From: JAEKLB01 sp050249235
GTDB lineage: Bacteria; Actinomycetota; Acidimicrobiia; Acidimicrobiales; CADCSY01
Direction: 5' to 3'
NCBI GenBank assembly: GCA_050249235.1
Contig: JBFWQW010000040.1
Span: 1-22,979 of the forward strand
Length of the DNA: 22,979 nucleotides
A program made the translations under genes and the position numbers. This document shows, one piece after another, positions 7,154-16,080 of the stretch; position 1 is the first letter of the stretch, and each line of letters begins with the position of its first letter. The notes under the pieces are model-generated. The model was not told the origin of the DNA, searched no databases, and saw only the letters and a program-made list of their open reading frames with translations.

Positions 7154-8719
7154 TCACGGGATGCGCCAGTCCCGCCCGTCGCGGCGCAGCAGCTCGTCGG
7201 CCTCCTTCGGGCCCCACGTCCCCGCCGGGTAGCGACCGAGGATCACGTCCTCGTTGCGCCACGTCTCGAGGATCGGGTCGACGATCCGCCACGCCTCGTG
7301 CACCTCGTCGCTGCGGATGAAGAGGGTGGGGTCGCCGGCCAGGGCGTCGCCCAGCAGCCGCTGGTAGGCGTCCGGCGGCTCGGCGCCGAAGGCCCGGCGG
7401 TAGCTGAAGTCCATGGCGACGGTGCGGACGTCGAAGGCCTCCCCTGGCACCTTGGCGGCGAAGCACAGCGTGATGCCCTCGTCCGGCTCGATCCGGAGCA
7501 CCAGGGCGTTCGGGCCCAGGCCCGTCACCTGGTGGGGCGCGAAGGGCAGGTGGGGCGCGGCGCGGAAGAGGAGGCTCACCTCCGTGACCCGGCGGGGCAG
7601 GCGCTTGCCCGTGCGGATGTAGAACGGCACGCCGGCCCACCGCCAGTTGTCGACCCGGAGGCGCATGGCCACGTAGGTCTCGGTCTGGCTGCGGGGGTCG
7701 ACGGCCTTCTCCTCCCGGTAGCCGGGCACCTCCTCGCCGTCGACGACCCCGTGCTCGTAGCGGGCCCGGACGACGTCGGTGGCCACCTCGTCGGCGGTCA
7801 GCACGTCGACGGCACGGAGCGCCTTGACCTTCTCGTCCCGGATGCCCTGGGCGTCCATCCTCACCGGCGGCTCCATCACCGTGAGGGCCAGCACCTGCAT
7901 CACGTGGTTCTGCACGATGTCCCGCAGAGCCCCGGCCTGCTCGTAGAAGCCGGCCCGGTGACCGACGCCGAGCGACTCGGCCACCGTGATCTGGACGGAG
8001 TCGACGTAGCGCCGGTTCCAGATGGGCTCGAAGACGGCGTTGGCGAAGCGCAGGGCGAGGAGGTTCTGCACCGTCTCCTTCCCGAGGTAGTGGTCGATCC
8101 GGTACACCTGCGACTCGTCGAAGACGGCGTGGACGACCCGGTCCAGCTCCACCGCGCTGGCGAGGTCGTGGCCGTACGGCTTCTCGATGACCACCCGGGC
8201 GAACGAGCCGCCGGGGCCGGGCTCGGCCAGGCCGTGCTCGCCGAGCCGGCCGATCACCATGGCGAACGTCGAAGGCGGCGTGGCGAGGTAGTAGAGGCGG
8301 TTGCCGGACGATCCCCGCTCCGCGTCGATCTCGGCGAGCACGACGTCGAGGCGGCGGAACGTCTCGGGGTCGCCGTAGTCGCCACCGACGTAGCGGGCCC
8401 GGTGGGCGACCTCGGCCCAGTCGCTCGCGTCGCCCGACGTCGCCGCCGCCAGCATGCGGGCCGCGAAGGCCTCGTCGCTGATCTCGTCGCGGCCCACGCC
8501 GACCACCGAGAAGCCCTCGGGCAGCTCGCCGCCGGCCTCGAGCGCGGCGACGGCCGGCATGAGCTTGCGGGCGGTGAGGTCACCGGTGGCGCCGAAGATC
8601 ACGAGCACGGCCGGCTGGCTCGTCGTTGCCGAGGGGCTGTGCTGCGGCGGGCTGTCCTGCGGAGGGCTGTCCTGCGGCGGGGCCCGGTGCGGCCCGGCCG
8701 CCCCCGATGCGGCCGTCAT
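7154..8719 (-). CDS. zwf: Glucose-6-phosphate 1-dehydrogenase
   Basis: A 521-residue cytosolic enzyme that oxidises glucose 6-phosphate to 6-phosphogluconolactone with NAD(P)+, the entry to the oxidative pentose-phosphate pathway. Motifs: nucleotide-binding GATGDLTARKL (43-53), EKPYGHD (179-185), the signature RIDHYLGKE (207-215), and DIVQNHVMQ with the likely catalytic His 272. The body has normal family length. The first 36 residues are an added low-complexity tail with three 5-residue repeats (PPQDS, PPQDS, PPQHS) encoded by a 15-bp tandem repeat. ATG at 8719 overlaps the gnd stop as ATGA, so translation is probably coupled and gnd comes first. A longer frame running to 9904 is the shadow of gnd in another frame. 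Confidence 0.95.
   Translation of the reverse strand: MTAASGAAGPHRAPPQDSPPQDSPPQHSPSATTSQPAVLVIFGATGDLTARKLMPAVAALEAGGELPEGFSVVGVGRDEISDEAFAARMLAAATSGDASDWAEVAHRARYVGGDYGDPETFRRLDVVLAEIDAERGSSGNRLYYLATPPSTFAMVIGRLGEHGLAEPGPGGSFARVVIEKPYGHDLASAVELDRVVHAVFDESQVYRIDHYLGKETVQNLLALRFANAVFEPIWNRRYVDSVQITVAESLGVGHRAGFYEQAGALRDIVQNHVMQVLALTVMEPPVRMDAQGIRDEKVKALRAVDVLTADEVATDVVRARYEHGVVDGEEVPGYREEKAVDPRSQTETYVAMRLRVDNWRWAGVPFYIRTGKRLPRRVTEVSLLFRAAPHLPFAPHQVTGLGPNALVLRIEPDEGITLCFAAKVPGEAFDVRTVAMDFSYRRAFGAEPPDAYQRLLGDALAGDPTLFIRSDEVHEAWRIVDPILETWRNEDVILGRYPAGTWGPKEADELLRRDGRDWRIP
8635..8679. repeat. 15-bp tandem repeat (3 copies) within zwf 5' end
   Basis: Three adjacent copies of GGCTGTCCTGCGGCG-like units (8635-8649, 8650-8664, 8665-8679) differ by one or two bases. 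They encode residues 14-28 of the glucose-6-phosphate dehydrogenase, a Pro/Gln/Asp/Ser extension outside the conserved fold. The unit is a multiple of three, so copy-number change would keep the frame. Confidence 0.8.
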
Positions 8720-9705
8720 GGCCTCACCGAGCCGGTGTCGCCGCCATGGCCCGCCACCATCGACGAGCCCGGCGGCTCGGCCGCTTCCGCCGCCCGGGCC
8801 CCGCCCGCCTCCTCGAAGAACTTGTGGCCGCCGAACTGGTTGCGGAGGGCGGCGACGATGCGGGCCGCGTACGAGTCGGGTTGCCGCGACGAGAAGCGGG
8901 CGTAGAGGGACGCGGTGATGACCGGTGTCGCCACCGAGCGGGCGGTCGACTCGTCGACCGTCCAGCGGCCCTCCCCCGAGTCCTCCACGTAGCCCTTGAT
9001 CCGCCCGAACTCGGCCGGCTCGGCCAGGGCCAGCTCGGCCAGCTCGAGGAGCCAGGAGCGCACCACCGACCCGTGGTTCCAGAGGGCGGCCAGCTGATGG
9101 ACGTCGCCGATCAGCTCCGGGGCGGCGTCGAGGAGCGCGAACCCCTCGGCGTAGGCCTGGAGCAGCCCGTACTCCACGCCGTTGTGGACCATCTTGGCGT
9201 AGTGCCCGGCGCCCGACGGCCCGACGTGGGCGAAGCCGTCGGCGGGCGCCAACGCCTCCAGCACCGGGCGGAGGGCGGCCACCGACTCGTCGGCCCCGCC
9301 AACCATGAGGCAGTAGCCGAGCTCGAGCCCCCAGACCCCGCCGGAAACGCCGGCATCGACCACCCCGATGCCCGACGGGGCCAGCTCGGCCGACCACCGC
9401 TGGGCGTTGCGGTAGCGGGAGTTGCCGCCGTCGACGATCGTGTCGCCGGCGTCGAGCAGCCCGCCGAGGGCGGCGATCGTCGACTCCGTCGGCTCGCCCG
9501 ACGGCACCATCAGCCAGACGACGCGCGGGCGCGGCAGGGCGGCCACCAGCGCGTCGAGGGACGCCGCCGCCTCGGCCCCGTCGGCGGCCGCGGCGGACAC
9601 CGTGGCCGGGTTGGGGTCGAACCCGACCACCTCGTGGCCGCGGTCGACGAGGCGCTTCGCCATGTTGGCTCCCATGCGGCCGAGGCCCACCATGCCGATC
9701 TTCAC
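8716..9705 (-). CDS. gnd: 6-phosphogluconate dehydrogenase, decarboxylating (short GntZ/YqeC-like type)
   Basis: A 329-residue enzyme that converts 6-phosphogluconate to ribulose 5-phosphate and CO2. Features in order: Rossmann motif GLGRMG (7-12), acidic Asp 30 at the end of the second strand (GFDPNP), DGGNS (92-96), GVSGGVWG (119-126), and the catalytic segment GHYAKMVHNGVEYG with Lys 171, Asn 175 and Glu 178. The length and Asp 30 point to the short, NAD-preferring branch rather than the roughly 470-residue NADP enzyme. The C-terminal 30 residues are an Ala/Gly-rich tail. GTG at 9705 has GGAGGAG exactly 5 nt upstream. The stop overlaps the zwf start, so the two form one operon. It is divergent from the lactonase gene. 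Confidence 0.92.
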   Translation of the reverse strand: MKIGMVGLGRMGANMAKRLVDRGHEVVGFDPNPATVSAAAADGAEAAASLDALVAALPRPRVVWLMVPSGEPTESTIAALGGLLDAGDTIVDGGNSRYRNAQRWSAELAPSGIGVVDAGVSGGVWGLELGYCLMVGGADESVAALRPVLEALAPADGFAHVGPSGAGHYAKMVHNGVEYGLLQAYAEGFALLDAAPELIGDVHQLAALWNHGSVVRSWLLELAELALAEPAEFGRIKGYVEDSGEGRWTVDESTARSVATPVITASLYARFSSRQPDSYAARIVAALRNQFGGHKFFEEAGGARAAEAAEPPGSSMVAGHGGDTGSVRP

Positions 9706-9710
9706 GAGCG

Positions 9711-9717
9711 CTCCTCC
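9711..9717 (-). promoter_or_regulatory. Ribosome binding site of gnd
   Basis: GGAGGAG on the - strand, 5 nt before GTG 9705. It supports the non-ATG start and lies only 10 bp from the nearer intergenic hairpin (9728-9749). Confidence 0.75.
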
Positions 9718-9727
9718 GGGTCGGGTG

Positions 9728-9774
9728 GCCCCGGTCCGGCGACCGGGGCGGGCGCCACCGACAGGTCGGTGGCG
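9728..9774. promoter_or_regulatory. Two adjacent perfect hairpins/inverted repeats upstream of gnd
   Basis: GCCCCGGTC (9728-9736), loop CGGC, GACCGGGGC (9741-9749) is directly followed by CGCCACCGA (9753-9761), loop CAGG, TCGGTGGCG (9766-9774). Both are perfect 9-bp inverted repeats with 4-nt loops, 3 bp apart. They lie in the 197-bp region between the divergent gnd and lactonase starts, in the probable gnd leader. They could be dimeric repressor operators (a GntR-like regulator would suit the genes) or leader RNA structures controlling gnd-zwf. No regulator gene is adjacent. Confidence 0.5.
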
Positions 9775-9902
9775 GGGTGCCGGGCCAGTGTGCGGGTCCG
9801 GCGCCCCGAACCGGCCACGATGGTCGCGTGCCGGCGCCCGTCCACCCCGGTCGGTGCCGGGGGCGGGACTGCCGACGGGTCGATCCGTGAGGGAGGGACG
9901 AC

Positions 9903-10748
9903 ATGCAGGCTGAGGCGGTGACGGGCCCCGTCGCAGGACACGGGGAGGGTCCGGTGTGGTCGGATGGTTGGGGCGGCCTGCGGTGGGTCGACCAGCTCGC
10001 CGGGGACGTGCTGCACCTCGAGGCGGGTGGTGGTGTGCACCGGCGTCACGTAGCCCCGGTCGTGGCCGCCATCCGGCCCCGCCGCGGCGGCGGAGCCGTG
10101 CTGGGCGTCGAGCGGGGCTTCGCGCTGGAGGCCCCGGACGGGACGGTCGAGGTCCTGCCTCCGTTGTGGGACCACGCGGGCGAGCGAATGAACGAGGGCG
10201 GCTGCGACCCCGACGGCCGCTTCTACTGCGGGTCGATGGTCGAGGCCCGACGGCCGACCGGCCGGCTGCACCGCCTCGACCCGGACGGCACGGTCACCAC
10301 CGTCCTGGGCGGGGTCACGGTCTCGAACGGCCTGGACTGGAGTCCCGACGGCAACATCGCCTACTACGTCGACACGGCCACCGGTCGCATCGACGCCTTC
10401 GGGTACGACGTCGACACCGGGCTCACCGGCCGCCGCCCCTTCGTCGTCGTGCCCGACGCGGACGGCCACCCCGACGGCCTGGCGGTGGACGCGGAAGGCG
10501 GCGTCTGGGTGGCGCTCCACCGTGGCGGCCAGGTGCGCCGCTACGACGCGGACGGGGACCTCGACGCGGTGGTCGAGGTCCCCGTGCCACGGGTCACGGC
10601 CTGCACCTTCGGTGGGCCGGCGCTCGACGAGCTCTACATCACGACCTCGAAGGCGGGCGAGGGGCCGGGCGACACCGGCCTGGCCGGTGCCCTGTTCCGT
10701 GCCCACGTCGGGGTGCGGGGCCGACCGGCCCGTCCCTACGGCGGCTGA
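9903..10748 (+). CDS. SMP-30/gluconolactonase/LRE family protein
   Basis: A 281-residue six-bladed beta-propeller lactonase, probably hydrolysing a sugar lactone to the aldonic acid. Family metal ligands are present: Glu 15 in GEGPVW, Asn 142 in SNGLDWSPDG and Asp 191 in GHPDGLAVDAEGGVWVAL. The substrate-loop segment reads RMNEGGCDPDGRFYCGSM (95-112), where NDG is more common than NEG. No signal peptide, so it is cytosolic. ATG at 9903 follows GGGAGGG by 5 nt. It is divergent from gnd-zwf, and no 6-phosphogluconolactonase gene of the Pgl type is visible in the window, so it may supply a lactonase step in the same pathway. Whether it accepts the phosphorylated lactone is unknown. Confidence 0.9.
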   Translation: MQAEAVTGPVAGHGEGPVWSDGWGGLRWVDQLAGDVLHLEAGGGVHRRHVAPVVAAIRPRRGGGAVLGVERGFALEAPDGTVEVLPPLWDHAGERMNEGGCDPDGRFYCGSMVEARRPTGRLHRLDPDGTVTTVLGGVTVSNGLDWSPDGNIAYYVDTATGRIDAFGYDVDTGLTGRRPFVVVPDADGHPDGLAVDAEGGVWVALHRGGQVRRYDADGDLDAVVEVPVPRVTACTFGGPALDELYITTSKAGEGPGDTGLAGALFRAHVGVRGRPARPYGG

Positions 10749-10750
10749 CG

Positions 10751-10814
10751 GCCCCGAACCTTGTCGACGCAGGCGGGGTTGTTCCACCTGCGTCGACAGA
10801 GACGGGCTCGGGGC
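10751..10814. terminator. Long two-part hairpin between convergent genes
   Basis: The inner stem TGTCGACGCAGG (10762-10773) pairs perfectly with CCTGCGTCGACA (10787-10798), 12 bp with a 13-nt loop. An outer stem GCCCCGA (10751-10757) pairs with TCGGGGC (10808-10814), separated from the inner one by internal loops. The structure starts 3 bp after the lactonase stop and ends inside the stop codon of the convergent small membrane protein. It is very likely a bidirectional terminator. Confidence 0.75.
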
Positions 10815-10960
10815 TAGATGGAGCGGCCGCGGTAGCCGGTGAAGGCACCGACCACGAGGAGGACGAGGGCAACGATGAGGGCCCACTTGAGGCCTTCCAC
10901 GAACAGGCCGACACCGCCGAACAGCAGCGCCAGCAGCAGCAGGACGACGACCACACCCAT
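10814..10960 (-). CDS. Small two-helix hydrophobic membrane protein (48 aa)
   Basis: A 48-residue protein starting MGVVVVLLLLALLFGG, with a first hydrophobic helix at about 2-20, a short VEGLKW turn (22-26), a second hydrophobic helix at about 27-40, and the basic tail TGYRGRSI. It resembles the short 'hydrophobic protein' genes of roughly 50 residues scattered in actinobacterial genomes, whose function is unknown. The start is well supported: AGGAGGT lies 5 nt upstream of ATG 10960. It converges with the lactonase gene, with a strong hairpin between them, and is divergent from the NuoF-like operon. It is easily missed because its frame continues open upstream to 11299. Confidence 0.8.
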   Translation of the reverse strand: MGVVVVLLLLALLFGGVGLFVEGLKWALIVALVLLVVGAFTGYRGRSI

Positions 10961-11262
10961 GACGGACCTCCTGGAAGAGCGGGCGTCGGACGGTGGGGAT
11001 CCACCGGCCGCGACCACGTTGTGAGCCCGGTCTGCCCGGCAGCGAGGTCCGCCCAAACGCCCGTCACGAGGTCGGCCACCGACGCGTGGAGCCGGCGACG
11101 GCGCCCGGCCGGGGTCGGCGGGGCCGAGGTGCGGGGGCGCTCCCCGATGGGTAGGGACCGCCGTCGCTCCTGCCCGCCGCAACCGGAGGCTCCCGTGTCC
11201 CGAGCTGTCCCGCCCGTCCCCCGAGCACCCTCGGCATCGCCGCCGTTCGAGGCGGCCCGGCC
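10961..11262. promoter_or_regulatory. 302-bp divergent intergenic region
   Basis: This stretch separates the 48-aa membrane protein (-) from the NuoF-like gene (+) and must hold both promoters. Apart from the membrane protein's ribosome binding site I see no convincing -35/-10 pair, RNA gene or repeat. Open frames crossing it are Arg/Pro/Gly-rich and look non-coding. Confidence 0.4.
10966..10972 (-). promoter_or_regulatory. Consensus ribosome binding site of the 48-aa membrane protein
   Basis: AGGAGGT on the - strand, 5 nt before ATG 10960, a full anti-16S complement. It is the main reason for calling this small gene and for rejecting longer starts. Confidence 0.85.
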
Positions 11263-12714
<1,452 letters not shown>

Positions 12715-12755
12715 GCGCTCGACGGAGCGGCACCCGACCGGCAAGGCTGCCCCGC

Positions 12756-13883
12756 ATGGGCGTGTCGGCGCCGCTCGACATCGGGATCGTGGCACCACCC
12801 TGGGTGCCGGTGCCCCCGCCCGTCTACGGCGGGACCGAGATGGTGGTCGACACCCTGGCCCGCGGCCTCGTGCGGGCCGGGCACCGCGTGGAGCTGTTCG
12901 CGACGGGCGACTCGACGTGCCCGGTGCCGACCCGGTGGCTGCATGCAACCGCGCTCGGCACCGGCGCCCCGCCCGGGGCGGAGGCGGCCCATGTGCAGGC
13001 GGCGTACGCCCGCCTCGCCGAGGCCGGCGTCGACGTGGTGCACGACCACACCGTCGCCGGGCCGCTGTGGGCCGCCACCCGGCACCCCGACCTCCCGGTG
13101 GTGACCACGAACCACGGCCCCTTCTCCGCCGACCTCCTGGCGGGGTTCGAGTGGGTCGCCCGCCGCATGCCCCTCGTGGCCATCTCGGAGGCCCACCGAC
13201 GCTCCGCGCCCAGCGTCGCCGTGGCCGAGGTGATCCACCACGGCATCGACCTCGACGCCTTCCCGCTGGGCGCCGGCGACGGCGGCTACCTGCTGTTCCT
13301 TGGTCGCATGAGCGCCACCAAGGGCGCCCACCGGGCCATCGCCGTGGCCCGCGCCGCCGGGCGGCCGCTCGTCATCGCGGCCAAGATGCGAGAGCCCGAC
13401 GAGCACCGCTACTTCCACGACGAGGTCGAGCCCCACCTCGGCGACGACGTGCGCTACCTCGGCGAGGTGGGCGGGGCCCGCAAGCTCGAGCTGCTCGGCG
13501 GGGCCGAGGCGCTCGTCAACCCCATCCGGTGGTCGGAGCCGTTCGGCCTGGCCATGATCGAGGCGCTGGCCTGTGGGACGCCGGTGCTGGTGTTCCCCGA
13601 GGGCGCCGCCCCCGAGATCGTCGAGCACGGCCGGAACGGCTTCCTCTGCAGGGACGAGGCCGACATGGCGGCCCGGGTGGGCGACGTCGCCGGCCTCGAC
13701 CGGGCCACCTGCCGGGCCAGCGCCGCGGAGCGCTTCTCCCTCGGGCGCTTCGTCGACCGCCACGTCTCGCTCTACCGGCGGGCCATCGAGGCCTTGGCCG
13801 CCCGCTCCGCCCCCCCGTCGGCGCCGCCGGGGCCGGGCGCTGGCACCGTCCTCCTCCCGGGGGTTCTCGGCACGCCAAGCTGA
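12756..13883 (+). CDS. Glycosyltransferase family 4 protein
   Basis: A 375-residue GT-B fold retaining glycosyltransferase. N-terminal glycine-rich acceptor loop in IGIVAPPWVPVPPPVYGGTE, then VDVVHDHTVAGPLWA, YLLFLGRMSATKGAHRAI at the start of the donor domain, and the E-x7-E motif in SEPFGLAMIEALACGTPVL. No signal peptide. The nucleotide-sugar donor cannot be told from sequence. ATG 12756 gives the usual family N-terminus. An alternative GTG at 12711 is in frame, overlaps the NuoF-like stop as GTGA and has GAGGGGGG about 12 nt upstream, which would add 15 residues and couple translation. The debranching-type gene follows after 33 bp, suggesting a role in alpha-glucan or glycoconjugate metabolism. 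Confidence 0.88.
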   Translation: MGVSAPLDIGIVAPPWVPVPPPVYGGTEMVVDTLARGLVRAGHRVELFATGDSTCPVPTRWLHATALGTGAPPGAEAAHVQAAYARLAEAGVDVVHDHTVAGPLWAATRHPDLPVVTTNHGPFSADLLAGFEWVARRMPLVAISEAHRRSAPSVAVAEVIHHGIDLDAFPLGAGDGGYLLFLGRMSATKGAHRAIAVARAAGRPLVIAAKMREPDEHRYFHDEVEPHLGDDVRYLGEVGGARKLELLGGAEALVNPIRWSEPFGLAMIEALACGTPVLVFPEGAAPEIVEHGRNGFLCRDEADMAARVGDVAGLDRATCRASAAERFSLGRFVDRHVSLYRRAIEALAARSAPPSAPPGPGAGTVLLPGVLGTPS

Positions 13884-13916
13884 GGCACAGTCCGGACCCC
13901 TCGACGAGAGGCGCGC

Positions 13917-16013
13917 GTGGAATCCAGCCCCTGGGCGTACGACGGCGAGATCGCCCGCACCGGCCGAGACGGCCGGGCCGTCACCCTGATCGACGGTGCC
14001 GACTTCGTGCTCTCCGCCCGGAACGGCGACATCGAGGCCGGCTGTTCGCACGGGCTGTTCCTCCTTGACTCCCGCTTCCTGTCGACGTTCGAGCTTCGGA
14101 TCGACGGGCACCCGGTCGAGCCCCTCGGGTTCGCGCTCGACGATCCCCGCTCGGCGACGTTCTTCGGCCGGACCGACTCGGCCACCTCGGTCCTCAGGCG
14201 GCGCACGGTGGGAAAGGGCTTCACCGAGGAGATCTCGGTCCGCAACCACAGCACCAGGCCCCGGCCCGTCACCGTGTCCCTGCAGGTCGACGCCGACTTC
14301 GCCGACCTCTTCCAGGTGAAGGAGAGCCGCACCAGGCGGGAGGGCTGGTACGGCCGGCACGCCGGCAGCAACGACCTGCGGTTCGGCCACCTGCGGATCG
14401 GCCTGTCCCGGGAGGCGATCGTCACCTTCGAGGGCGACGTTCGGATCGAGACCGGCGCGACGTGGACGGTGCTCCTCGGCGGCGGGGAAGCCTGGTCGAC
14501 GACGGTCGTGGTGTCCGCCGCGGTCGACGGGGTGGCGGTGGCCCCGGAGCTCACGGCCGCCCTGGCCGGCTGGGAGTCGAAGACGCCGCGCGTCGAGGCG
14601 GACGACGCCTCGCTGGTGCAGGCCGTCCGCCAGTCGGCGGCCGACCTGGGGAGCCTGCGGATCTTCGACCCCGAACACCCGGACAACGTGGTGGTGGCGG
14701 CCGGGGCCCCGTGGTTCATGTCGCCCTTCGGCCGCGACTCGCTGCTCACGGCGTGGATGGCGCTCGTGGTCGACCCCGACCTCGCCACCGGGGTGCTCGA
14801 GACGCTGGCCCGGTTCCAGGGCGGCCGCGACGACCCCGCCACCGAGGAGCAACCCGGGCGGATCCTCCACGAGATGCGGTTCGGCGAGTCGTCGTCGCTC
14901 GCGCTCGGCGGGGGCCGCGTCTACTACGGCTCGGTCGACGCCAGCCCACTGTTCGTCATGCTCCTCGGGGAGCTGCGCCGCTGGGGCGTCGCCGACGAGC
15001 TCGTCGAGCGCCTGCTGCCGCACGCCGACCGGGCGCTCGCCTGGATCACCGACGTCGCCGACCGGGACGGCGACGGCTACGTCGAGTACCTCCGGGCGAC
15101 CCCCGCCGGCCTCGCCAACCAGGGCTGGAAGGACTCGTGGGACGGCATCCGCTACGCCGACGGCGCCGTGGCGGAGGCGCCCATCGCCCTCTGCGAGGTG
15201 CAGGGCTACACCTACGCCGCCTACCTGGCCCGGGCCCACTTCGCCCTGGAAGCGGGCGACGGCGAGCGTCGCCGGCACTGGAGCGAGCGGGCCGCCGAGC
15301 TCCGCGCCCGCTTCAACCGCGACTTCTGGCTCCCCGACCGGGGCTTCTTCGCGGTCGGCCTCGACGCCGACAAGCGACCGATCGACTCGCTCGCCTCGAA
15401 CCAGGGCCACTGCCTCTGGACCGGCATCGTCGACGAGGACAGGGCCGGCCCCGTCGCCGACGCCCTGCTCTCACCGGCCATGTTCAGCGGCTGGGGGGTG
15501 CGGACGCTGGCCGCCGACGAGCGGGCCTACAACCCGCTCAGCTACCACTGCGGCTCGGTCTGGCCCCACGACAACGCCATCATCGCCGCCGGCCTGGTCC
15601 GCTACGGGCAGCTCGACCACGCCCACCGGATCATGCGGGGCATCCTCGACGTCGCCGACGCCAACGGCGGCCGACTGCCCGAGCTGCTCAGCGGCATCGG
15701 GCGCGACGAGCTGGGCGCGCCGGCGTCCTACCCCACGTCCTGCGAGCCGCAGGCCTGGGCCGCGGCCACCCCCCTGCTCTTCCTGCGCCTCCTGCTCCGG
15801 CTCGACCCCTGGGTGCCGCACGAGCGGGTGTGCATCGCGCCGGCGCTCCCGGGCTGGCTGGGCCGCCTGGAAGTCGCCGGCATCCCCCTCGGCGGCGCCC
15901 GCGTCGACGTCCGCGTCGACGAGGACGGTGTCGCCGTCACCGGCCTCCCACCCGGGCTCGAGCTCGACGAGTCCCCCCGCTCCGCCCTCACCAGCCTCCG
16001 CTCCGACTCCTGA
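13917..16013 (+). CDS. Amylo-alpha-1,6-glucosidase / glycogen debranching-type enzyme
   Basis: A 698-residue protein with an N-terminal beta-sandwich domain typical of bacterial debranching-type enzymes (about 25-215; LIDGADFVLSARNGD, GLFLLDSRFLSTFEL) and a C-terminal alpha/alpha-barrel glucosidase-like domain (about 230-640). Conserved barrel segments: PFGRDSLLTAW (270-280), NQGWKDSWDGIRYADG (401-416, with acidic Asp 406 and 409), and SYHCGSVWPHDNAIIAAGL (542-560). The likely role is hydrolysis of alpha-1,6 branch points or a related alpha-glucoside. Predicted cytosolic. GTG 13917 has GAGAGG 5 nt upstream. It is the third gene of a + strand run after the NuoF-like and GT4 genes; a GT4-debranching pairing is common in bacteria. 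Substrate not proven. Confidence 0.9.
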   Translation: MESSPWAYDGEIARTGRDGRAVTLIDGADFVLSARNGDIEAGCSHGLFLLDSRFLSTFELRIDGHPVEPLGFALDDPRSATFFGRTDSATSVLRRRTVGKGFTEEISVRNHSTRPRPVTVSLQVDADFADLFQVKESRTRREGWYGRHAGSNDLRFGHLRIGLSREAIVTFEGDVRIETGATWTVLLGGGEAWSTTVVVSAAVDGVAVAPELTAALAGWESKTPRVEADDASLVQAVRQSAADLGSLRIFDPEHPDNVVVAAGAPWFMSPFGRDSLLTAWMALVVDPDLATGVLETLARFQGGRDDPATEEQPGRILHEMRFGESSSLALGGGRVYYGSVDASPLFVMLLGELRRWGVADELVERLLPHADRALAWITDVADRDGDGYVEYLRATPAGLANQGWKDSWDGIRYADGAVAEAPIALCEVQGYTYAAYLARAHFALEAGDGERRRHWSERAAELRARFNRDFWLPDRGFFAVGLDADKRPIDSLASNQGHCLWTGIVDEDRAGPVADALLSPAMFSGWGVRTLAADERAYNPLSYHCGSVWPHDNAIIAAGLVRYGQLDHAHRIMRGILDVADANGGRLPELLSGIGRDELGAPASYPTSCEPQAWAAATPLLFLRLLLRLDPWVPHERVCIAPALPGWLGRLEVAGIPLGGARVDVRVDEDGVAVTGLPPGLELDESPRSALTSLRSDS

Positions 16014-16021
16014 CCCGCCCT

Positions 16022-16060
16022 GGGTTCACGGTTCCCACACATGAGTGGATCCGTGAACCC
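16022..16060. terminator. Bidirectional terminator-like palindrome
   Basis: GGGTTCACGG (16022-16031) and CCGTGAACCC (16051-16060) form a perfect 10-bp stem. A short inner CCAC/GTGG pair lies within the 19-nt loop. It sits between the debranching-type gene ending at 16013 and the convergent LLM gene ending at 16081. There is no T tract. Confidence 0.7.
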
Positions 16061-16080
16061 CGAACGGACGGCGGGAGGTG

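Noticed and set aside
8720..9904. Upstream extension of the zwf frame across gnd
   Set aside because: The extension is Arg/Pro/Gly-rich and overlaps the real gnd frame. The ATGA junction at 8716-8719 gives the proper start.
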